Assembly (NCBI GenBank): GCA_030616825.1
Contig: JAUWWO010000055.1
Coordinates: forward strand, 1-5,102
DNA: 5,102 nucleotides
Direction: 5' to 3'
Source: Candidatus Margulisiibacteriota bacterium
GTDB taxonomy: Bacteria; Margulisbacteria; WOR-1; JAUWWO01
Part shown: piece after piece, positions 1 through 5,102 of the stretch
Numbering within the stretch: position 1 is the stretch's first letter
How the letters are laid out: every line of letters begins with the position of its first letter
Program-made: the position numbers and the translations under genes
Notes under the pieces: model-generated
The model's input: the letters and a program-made list of their open reading frames with translations, nothing else
Database searches by the model: none
Told to the model about the DNA's origin: nothing

Positions 1-1391
1 CAGAAACCAAAAGACGAGAAGCATTACTTGAGGCCAAGGGCGAATCCATAAGACTCCGGACCGAATTCGAACGAGAGACAAAGGAGCGAAAGGCCGAACT
101 CCTATCCCTAGAAAAAAGACTCCTGCAAAGAGAAGAAAAGCTCGATTCCAAAAACAAGGCGATCGAAGATCAAGAGAAAAGACTAAAGGGAAGAGAGGCA
201 GACCTTCTCAAGGCAAAAGAAAGCCTTGAGGCCATCCGCAAGGAGCACGTAAAAAAACTTGAACGGGTATCGGGACTCTCACAGGATGAAGCCAAAAAAC
301 TCCTTCTCGTTAACATTCAAAAAGATGTTGAACGCGATGCTGCAACACTGATTAAGAAGATGGAAGAACAGGTTAAAAAAGAAGCGGACAAAAAAGCAAA
401 AGAGATTTTAACAACAGCAATACAGAGATGTGCTGTAGATCATGTTGTAGAAACAACAACAGCAGTAGTAGAGCTTCCCTCTGACGAGATGAAAGGCCGA
501 ATTATCGGCAGGGAAGGACGAAACATCAGGGCATTCGAAACACTTACCGGAGTAGACCTCATTGTTGATGATACACCGGAAGCAGTGATACTCTCTAGTT
601 TTGATCCACTAAGACGAGAAATAGCAAGGCTCAGCTTAGATAAGCTGATAGCAGATGGAAGAATTCATCCGGCACGCGTAGAAGAAATGTACGAGAAATC
701 AAAGCAGGAACTCAAAGCAGCGATGTGGGAATACGGAGAGCGAGCAGCAATAGAGGCCGATGTACACGGTCTTCCTCCTGTGCTCATACAGCTTCTTGGG
801 AGACTCCGGTACCGAAAAAGCTATGGACAGAATGTCCTTCAGCACTCCATAGAATGTGCACACCTTGCGGGGATGCTTGCTGCCGAACTTGGAGTAAATG
901 TTAAACTTGCAAAAAGGGCTGGACTCATTCACGATATCGGAAAGGCCATAGACCAGGAGGTAGAAGGTACTCACACAAAACTCGGTGTCATGTTTGCCCA
1001 GAAGGCCGGAGAAAGCCCAGAAGTACTCCACGCCATAGAAGCCCATCATGGCGATGTGGAATCAAAGACAATAGAAGCTGTTCTCGTTTTGGTTGCAGAT
1101 GCCATATCCGCCTCCAGACCGGGGGCCAGGCGAGATACACTTGAGGCATATGTGAAACGCCTAGAGCGTCTTGAATCAGTGGCCAAATCATTTGAAGGAG
1201 TTGAAAAATGCTATGCCATTCAGGCGGGAAGAGAAGTAAGGGTCATTGTCAAACCCGAAAAGATCGATGACTTAATGGCTACAAAACTTGCTCATGATGT
1301 GGCCAAGAAGATCGAATCCGAATTAGAATATCCTGGCGAGGTAAAAGTAACAGTGATAAGAGAGATAAGAGCAACTGACGTAGCAAAGTAG
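1..1391 (+). CDS. rny: Ribonuclease Y (RNase Y), 5'-truncated by the window edge
   Basis: RNase Y is a membrane-anchored endoribonuclease that starts decay and processing of many mRNAs. The frame is open from base 3, well upstream of the first ATG at 360, giving 462 residues before TAG. Residues 1 to about 115 are a highly charged Glu/Lys/Arg-rich coiled coil ending in a family-typical [13 protein letters not shown] segment. A KH RNA-binding domain follows, with [10 protein letters not shown] at 165-174 (GxxG loop G169-G172). The HD phosphohydrolase domain has metal-ligand candidates H281, the H310-D311 pair in [10 protein letters not shown], and D366 in [14 protein letters not shown]. The C-terminus, [16 protein letters not shown], is typical. 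The distance from the HD pair to the end (152 residues) matches my memory of the 520-residue Bacillus protein, so about 58 residues including the transmembrane helix are missing upstream. ymdB follows 18 bases downstream, a widespread gene pair. No internal damage or missing catalytic residue was seen. Confidence 0.97.
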   Translation, partial: ETKRREALLEAKGESIRLRTEFERETKERKAELLSLEKRLLQREEKLDSKNKAIEDQEKRLKGREADLLKAKESLEAIRKEHVKKLERVSGLSQDEAKKLLLVNIQKDVERDAATLIKKMEEQVKKEADKKAKEILTTAIQRCAVDHVVETTTAVVELPSDEMKGRIIGREGRNIRAFETLTGVDLIVDDTPEAVILSSFDPLRREIARLSLDKLIADGRIHPARVEEMYEKSKQELKAAMWEYGERAAIEADVHGLPPVLIQLLGRLRYRKSYGQNVLQHSIECAHLAGMLAAELGVNVKLAKRAGLIHDIGKAIDQEVEGTHTKLGVMFAQKAGESPEVLHAIEAHHGDVESKTIEAVLVLVADAISASRPGARRDTLEAYVKRLERLESVAKSFEGVEKCYAIQAGREVRVIVKPEKIDDLMATKLAHDVAKKIESELEYPGEVKVTVIREIRATDVAK

Positions 1392-1396
1392 TCACA

Positions 1397-1402
1397 AAAG
1401 GA
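1397..1402 (+). promoter_or_regulatory. Ribosome binding site for ymdB
   Basis: AAAGGA lies seven bases before the ATG at 1410, inside the 18-base gap after the rny stop codon. It supports the 1410 start over internal methionines. It also implies that ymdB is translated from the rny transcript, since the gap is too short for a separate promoter, although one could lie within rny. Confidence 0.7.
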
Positions 1403-1409
1403 AATTAAC

Positions 1410-2213
1410 ATGGGAAATGAACTAAATATACTTTTCATCGGAGATATCGTGGGGAGGCTCGGCAGGGCTATTGTAAAGAAACTCCTTCCTGAGCTAAAAA
1501 AGAAGTTCTCAGTAAACTTAACCATTGCCAACGGAGAGAATGCAGCAGCAGGCTATGGCATTACTGAGGGAGTATACAATGAACTGATTGAAGCGGGAAT
1601 TGATGTGATTAGTATGGGAAACCATATGTTCGATAAGAAAGATTTCACTAAAGTCATAAAAGACTGCCCAAAGATAATACGACCTGCAAACTATCCACCT
1701 GGTGTCCCGGGGAAGGATCACATTATAGTAGAAGCCAAAATGGGAAAAATCGCTGTAATCAACTTAGTTGGGCGAGTATTCATGCCAGCAATGGACTGCC
1801 CATTTAGAGTTGGCGCAGAGCTCATTGAAAAAGTTAAGAAGGATACTCCAATTATTATTGTAGATATACACGCCGAAGCCACCTCTGAGAAATGTGCAAT
1901 GTGATAATGTCTGGATGGCAAAGTCTCAGCAGTAATTGTAACTCACACACATGTAATGACAGCGGATGAGAAAGTTCTATCCAAGGGAACTGCATTTATC
2001 TCAGACATCGGAATGACAGGGGCTTATGATTCCGTAATCGGAATGGATAAAGAGCAGATCCTCTCCCGTTTCCTAACACAGATGCCGCACCGATTTGAAC
2101 CCACAACAGAAGGACAGGGAATCTTTAACGCTATTATCTTAAAAATAGACACAAATACCGGAAAGGCAAAGGAAATAGAAAGGATTTACAGGATTATTCC
2201 GGAAGAAGATTAA
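1410..2213 (+). pseudogene. ymdB: YmdB-family metallophosphoesterase, interrupted by two adjacent in-frame stop codons
   Basis: YmdB (TIGR00282 family) is a dinuclear-metal phosphodiesterase; in Bacillus it hydrolyses 2',3'-cyclic nucleotides and affects biofilm and motility programmes. The frame runs 268 codons including the final TAA, close to the 264 residues of the Bacillus protein. Family motifs appear in order: FIGDIVG (D12), NGENAA (E43, N44), SMGNHMFDKK (N71, H72), RPANYPPGVPGK, NLVGRVFMP, DIHAEATSEK (H154), then TGA TAA at codons 165-166, then THTHV (H179, H181), TADE and GMTGAYDSVIGMDKE. Every ligand sits at a constant +4 offset from the Bacillus positions as I remember them, so there is no net insertion or deletion. 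Without readthrough, the 164-residue product lacks H179 and H181 and should be inactive. The downstream part (first ATG at 1956, no evident ribosome binding site) also starts after those histidines. Recent pseudogenisation is the preferred reading; an assembly or sequencing error is the main alternative. Family identity is near certain; the pseudogene status is less so. Confidence 0.85.
1902..1907 (+). other. Tandem in-frame stop codons TGA TAA inside ymdB
   Basis: Codons 165 and 166 of the ymdB frame read TGA and TAA, between EKCAM and CLDGKVSAV. Homologues have Gly followed by Trp or Tyr, then Tyr, at these positions (a GWY or GYY pattern). From GGA-TAT-TAT, three single-base changes would give the observed TGA-TAA-TGT. 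The frame is the same on both sides, so this is not a frameshift. Confidence 0.9.
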
Positions 2214-2260
2214 GATTAAGGCTTGCCCTGAGCTTGTCGAAGGGTTGAGGTTAAGGATCA
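2208..2260. repeat. Interrupted hexanucleotide (GRTTRA-like) array at the convergent gene junction
   Basis: Six-base units lie end to end: GATTAA at 2208 and 2214, then a 23-base interruption (2220-2242), then GGTTGA at 2243, GGTTAA at 2249 and a diverged GGATCA at 2255. The first unit supplies the TAA stop of ymdB, and the last contains the reverse complement of the TGA stop of valS. The array therefore occupies the whole 44-base intergenic gap and the ends of both genes. I see no strong GC-rich hairpin with a T-tract that would make a conventional terminator. Function is unknown. Confidence 0.6.
2226..2244. repeat. Imperfect palindrome CCCTGAGCTTGTCGAAGGG, probable dispersed intergenic repeat
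   Basis: The 19-base element has complementary ends (CCCT and AGGG) and, as an alternative pairing, an inner CTT-GTCG-AAG hairpin. From memory, this sequence and its variant with GCC for GCT recur many times in the intergenic DNA of unrelated bacteria; that cannot be checked here. It falls mostly in the 23-base interruption of the hexamer array, between two converging stop codons. Either strand could fold weakly, so a role in 3'-end protection or weak bidirectional termination is possible but unproven. Confidence 0.5.
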
Positions 2261-4999
2261 GCCACCTAAAGATTTGATGCTCTTTTGAATGATTTTCTTG
2301 CTTTCTTCTAATTTGGCTAATTTAGCCCTTTCATCTTCCACTAACTCAGGCTTAGCGTGTTTTACAAATCCTTTATTCGAAAGCTTGGCCTTAACCTTTT
2401 TAAGTTCTTCCTCAAGTTTCTCAAGCTTAGTTTTTAATCTATCTATCTCTTTTTTGGGATCAATCAATCCTTTTAACGGCACCCGAATCTCTACATTCCC
2501 AACAACAGCAGTGGCAACTTGAACCGGCTTCTCTTTTATCACTTTGCCTACATCAACATTTAAAGCATTCGCTAATCTCATTATATAATGCCCGCCCCTC
2601 TCGAGCGTCTCTCTATCACCGGTTTCCTTAGAGACAAGAAGCACATTTATTTTCTTTGAGCTCGCGATATTATATTGAGCTCGAATATTCCGAATAGCAG
2701 TTATCACTGGCTGAAGCAAAACCATGTCGGTCTCAACACCTTTATCAATAAAATCATCATCTCTTTCTGGATATTTGCCAATCATAATCGTTTCGTATGC
2801 ACACAGATCTGGAATTCTATCCTTAATTTTTTGCCATATCTCTTCAGTTATAAAAGGCATAAATGGATGAAGAAGTCTTAATGTTCCCTCAAGCACATAA
2901 ACTAGAACCGATAAAACCTTTGATTTAGTGGAAACATCTTTCGAATTTATTCTCTCTTTTGCCATTTCAATATACCAGTCACAAAAATCTCCCCACAGGA
3001 AATCATATATGCGCCTTGCTGCAGTACCAAAATCATATTTCTGTAATAATGAATTAACATTAACTGCCTCCCAATAGAACTTGCTTAAGATCCATCTGTC
3101 TGCGAACTCAAAATTCTTTAATGTCTTGGGTGAAATTTTTTCCATCTTAAACTTTGAATCGCAATTCATCAAAACAAACCTTGAGGCATTCCAGATCTTA
3201 TTCGCAAAGTTCCTGCATTCTGTTATCTTTTCTTCGGTAAGTTTTATGTCCTGCCCCTGCCCTGTTACAAGTGAGACGAGCGCAAACCGGAGTGCATCAG
3301 CTCCAACTCTGTCTATAACGTTAATGGGGTCTATGACATTCCCGAGCGACTTGCTCATCTTTTTCCCGTGGATGTCTCTAACAAGACCATGGATATAAAC
3401 CGTGTGGAATGGGACATCTCCCATAAATTTAATCCCCATCATTATCATTCTTGAGACCCAGAAGGTTATTATGTCATAGCCAGTGATCAAAACCGAGGTC
3501 GGATAAAAGGTCTTAAGGTCTTCTGTTTCTTCCGGCCATCCGAGCGTGGAAAAAGGCCAAAGTGCTGAAGAGAACCAAGTATCCAAAACATCCGAGTCTT
3601 GGACTAAATCCTTCCCACCACACTTTGGACAAACTTTTGGCTTGTCTTCTGAGACTATAATCTTTCCACACTCTTCTGCTTCTCCTATTTTTGATTTTTG
3701 GTTTTCGGTTTTTGGTTTTTTACAATACCAAACTGGTATCCTATGACCCCACCAGATCTGGCGCGAGATGCACCAATCCTTAAGGTTTACCATCCAATCT
3801 ATATATACCTTGGTCCAGCGCTCGGGGACAAACTTGATCTTACCATCTTCTACTGCAGCAATGGCAGCTTGGGCAATAGGTCCTACCTTCACAAACCACT
3901 GATCCGAAAGATAGGGCTCAACCACCCTCTTGCATCTATAACAGTGCCCAATCGAGGTGTCGTAGTCCTCGATCTTCTCAAGCAAGCCCTCTGCTTTAAG
4001 ATCATCAACTATTTGCTCTCTAACCTTAAACCTATCCTTGCCTTCATATCCTTTAATGTTCTTTAATTCAGAGGGATCAAAATGAGCCACTGCAACACGG
4101 CCGTCAGGGTGGAGCATAACAACCCGTGGCAGATTGTGGCGCTCGCCCATTTCAAAATCATTTGGGTCATGTGCTGGAGTTACCTTAACCGCACCTGTGC
4201 CGAATTCTGGATCAACGAATTCATCCTTTATCACTGGGATACGCCGCTCAACCAACGGAAGGACAAGCATCTTCCCCACTAAATGTTTATACCTTGGATC
4301 CTTAGGATTTACAGCAAGAGCGGTATCACCAAGCATCGTCTCAGGGCGGGTTGTAGCTACCGTAACGTGATCAGGGGTGCCATCGATTGGATACTTGATA
4401 TACCAGAGTTTACCCTTTGCTTCTTCATGCTCGGTTTCTATATCCGAGAGTGCGGTCTTGCATCTTGGACACCAGTTGATTATCCTCTTACCCCTGTAGA
4501 TTAAGCCTTCGTTATATAGGGACACAAAAGCTCGTCTAACTGCGCGAGAAAGTCCTTCATCCATTGTGAACCGCTCACGCGACCAATCGAGTGAGGCCCC
4601 GAGTCTGCGGAGCTGTTTTGTAATCTGCCCGCCGTAGAGCTTCTTCCATTCCCATGTTTTCTCAAGGAATGCTTCCCTGCCTATATCCTCCTTGCTTTTC
4701 CCTTTTTTTTGGAGCTCCTTCTCAACCACGTTTTGTGTTGCGATCCCAGCATGATCTGTTCCGGGAAGCCAAAGGGTTTTGTATCCTTTCATCCTTTTGT
4801 ATCTTATCAATACATCTTGAAGGCTATTGTCTAAGGCGTGTCCCATGTGAAGCGAACCAGTAACGTTTGGAGGAGGAATAACAATGGTGAAAACTTCCTC
4901 AGATCCCTTGGGAGCAAAGAAGGCTCTCCTCTCCCATGGATCATATATTCTCTCTTCAACTTCTGCTGGATCGTAAACCTTTGCTATTTCCCGGTTCAT
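2258..4999 (-). CDS. valS: Valyl-tRNA synthetase (ValRS), complete
   Basis: This class I enzyme charges tRNA-Val with valine in the cytoplasm and hydrolyses mischarged Thr-tRNA-Val. The 913-residue length is within the usual bacterial range. In order: PPPNVTGSLHMGHA with the HIGH-type motif HMGH at 51-54; zinc-type CPRC at 177-180; the editing domain with TTRPETMLGDTA (216-227) and PAHDPNDF (275-282); CYRC at 353-356; WCISRQIWWGHRIPVWYC (409-426); DVLDTWFSSALWPFS (470-484); KMSKS at 547-551; an anticodon-binding helical domain from about 630 to 770; and a C-terminal Lys/Glu-rich tRNA-binding coiled coil from about 847 to the end. The odd feature is the second zinc knuckle, normally C-x2-CG, which here is C426-x17-C444-G because of an A-rich repeat insert. 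C457 and C460 are intact. The ATG overlaps the upstream stop codon and only a distant AGAAAGG is seen, suggesting translational coupling. No T-box leader is present because a coding sequence abuts it. The gene ends in TGA. Confidence 0.98.
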   Translation of the reverse strand: MNREIAKVYDPAEVEERIYDPWERRAFFAPKGSEEVFTIVIPPPNVTGSLHMGHALDNSLQDVLIRYKRMKGYKTLWLPGTDHAGIATQNVVEKELQKKGKSKEDIGREAFLEKTWEWKKLYGGQITKQLRRLGASLDWSRERFTMDEGLSRAVRRAFVSLYNEGLIYRGKRIINWCPRCKTALSDIETEHEEAKGKLWYIKYPIDGTPDHVTVATTRPETMLGDTALAVNPKDPRYKHLVGKMLVLPLVERRIPVIKDEFVDPEFGTGAVKVTPAHDPNDFEMGERHNLPRVVMLHPDGRVAVAHFDPSELKNIKGYEGKDRFKVREQIVDDLKAEGLLEKIEDYDTSIGHCYRCKRVVEPYLSDQWFVKVGPIAQAAIAAVEDGKIKFVPERWTKVYIDWMVNLKDWCISRQIWWGHRIPVWYCKKPKTENQKSKIGEAEECGKIIVSEDKPKVCPKCGGKDLVQDSDVLDTWFSSALWPFSTLGWPEETEDLKTFYPTSVLITGYDIITFWVSRMIMMGIKFMGDVPFHTVYIHGLVRDIHGKKMSKSLGNVIDPINVIDRVGADALRFALVSLVTGQGQDIKLTEEKITECRNFANKIWNASRFVLMNCDSKFKMEKISPKTLKNFEFADRWILSKFYWEAVNVNSLLQKYDFGTAARRIYDFLWGDFCDWYIEMAKERINSKDVSTKSKVLSVLVYVLEGTLRLLHPFMPFITEEIWQKIKDRIPDLCAYETIMIGKYPERDDDFIDKGVETDMVLLQPVITAIRNIRAQYNIASSKKINVLLVSKETGDRETLERGGHYIMRLANALNVDVGKVIKEKPVQVATAVVGNVEIRVPLKGLIDPKKEIDRLKTKLEKLEEELKKVKAKLSNKGFVKHAKPELVEDERAKLAKLEESKKIIQKSIKSLGG
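3686..3721 (-). repeat. Seven-base-period A-rich tandem repeat inserted in valS
   Basis: On the coding (minus) strand, one extra A is followed by five consecutive seven-base units: AAAAACC, AAAAACC, GAAAACC, AAAAATC and AAAAATA. They encode KKPKTENQKSKI, followed by GEAEE before Cys444. Seven is not a multiple of three, yet the surrounding ValRS frame is kept because the total excess over the usual C-x2-C spacing is 45 bases. Its low complexity and sharp contrast with the conserved flanks indicate an insertion or expansion rather than ordinary family variation. Confidence 0.8.
4996..4999 (-). other. ATGA stop/start overlap joining the upstream gene to valS
   Basis: Read on the minus strand, the TGA of the upstream formimidoyltransferase-like gene (4998-4996) shares two bases with the ATG of valS (4999-4997). 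The nearest purine-rich stretch, AGAAAGG, lies about 16 bases before the ATG, too far for a normal ribosome binding site. Re-initiation by ribosomes finishing the upstream gene is the likely route of valS translation, which implies a shared transcript. Confidence 0.75.
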
Positions 5000-5102
5000 A
5001 AATAATTGTTCAAAACCTTTCTACCATCAAAATGTTGTAACTTCAAGTAACCCTTTATGTTGGGAAATAACGCATCCTTTGGTATCAGCCCCACGATCTC
5101 GC
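4996..5102 (-). CDS. ftcD: C-terminal end of a glutamate formimidoyltransferase-like protein, 5'-truncated by the window edge
   Basis: Only the last 34 codons and the TGA stop are in the window. The peptide starts EIVGLIPKDALFPNIKGYL and ends in FDGRKVLNNYL. This resembles the C-terminal end of FtcD, where a GSEIVGLVP-type segment is followed by a YYLQLENF-like helix and a short tail; the two bases preceding the first complete codon (GC) would fit the expected serine. FtcD transfers the formimidoyl group of N-formimidoylglutamate to tetrahydrofolate, in histidine breakdown and one-carbon folate metabolism. The frame has no stops and joins valS by an ATGA overlap, supporting a real gene end. 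The identification rests on a short, recalled motif, so the symbol is provisional. Confidence 0.7.
   Translation of the reverse strand, partial: EIVGLIPKDALFPNIKGYLKLQHFDGRKVLNNYL

Noticed and set aside
699..1049. Open frames antisense to rny, and the many plus-strand frames across valS
   Set aside because: They lie wholly opposite strongly conserved genes, lack ribosome binding sites and recognisable motifs, and look like shadows of the coding strand.
1902..1907. Alternative genetic code (TGA read as Gly or Trp) or selenocysteine at the ymdB TGA
   Set aside because: TGA is the true stop of valS and of the ftcD-like gene, no internal TGA occurs in rny or valS, and the next codon is TAA, which recoding of TGA would not explain.
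1907..1969. Re-initiation at the ATG overlapping TAATG after the ymdB stops
   Set aside because: That ATG is in a different frame and reaches TGA after 20 codons, with no resemblance to YmdB.
1956..2213. The downstream ymdB part as a separate small gene
   Set aside because: It has no ribosome binding site, starts in the middle of a conserved domain, and continues the ymdB frame exactly. The homology also extends upstream of its ATG to the stop codons.
2214..2257. Classical rho-independent terminator between ymdB and valS
   Set aside because: The only symmetry is a four-base outer or three-base inner stem, with no run of T on either strand after it.
4703..4710. A8 run followed by GGG on the valS coding strand as a programmed frameshift site
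   Set aside because: The ValRS frame continues correctly across it and encodes a normal Lys-rich linker. There is no family precedent that I know of, and no meaningful product in the shifted frame was identified.
5000..5102. T-box or other leader upstream of valS
   Set aside because: The stretch is an open reading frame with formimidoyltransferase-like sequence that overlaps the valS start, leaving no non-coding leader in the window.

Overview
This is bacterial chromosomal housekeeping DNA of moderate GC content, in the low forties by eye. It is almost fully coding and arranged as two converging transcription units. RNase Y followed by a YmdB-type phosphodiesterase, a bacterial-type valyl-tRNA synthetase with a C-terminal coiled coil, and the tail of a glutamate formimidoyltransferase-like protein fit a Firmicutes-like or uncultured candidate-phylum bacterium. 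I cannot name a phylum from sequence alone. All three stop codons (TAG, TAA, TGA) terminate genes here, so the standard bacterial code applies.

Plus strand, 1-2213: the 3' nine-tenths of rny (RNase Y; the N-terminal membrane anchor lies outside the window), an 18-base gap with a good ribosome binding site, then ymdB. The ymdB frame keeps its full family length and all its metal ligands but carries two adjacent in-frame stops, TGA TAA, at 1902-1907, just before the last two metal-binding histidines. It is annotated as a pseudogene, with a sequence or assembly error as the main alternative.

Convergent junction, about 2208-2260: a small array of six-base GRTTRA-like units, interrupted by a 23-base segment. 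That segment holds most of CCCTGAGCTTGTCGAAGGG, an imperfect palindrome that looks like a dispersed bacterial repeat. The array supplies the stop codon of each converging gene.

Minus strand, 5102-2258: the last 34 codons of a gene resembling ftcD, overlapping by ATGA with a complete valS. ValRS has all its signature motifs. Its second zinc knuckle is split by about 15 extra residues, encoded largely by a seven-base-period A-rich tandem repeat.

No mobile element, CRISPR array, tRNA, rRNA or riboswitch was seen, and I see no new multi-gene system. The noteworthy features are the doubly interrupted ymdB, the repeat inserted into the ValRS zinc site and the repeat array at the gene junction.
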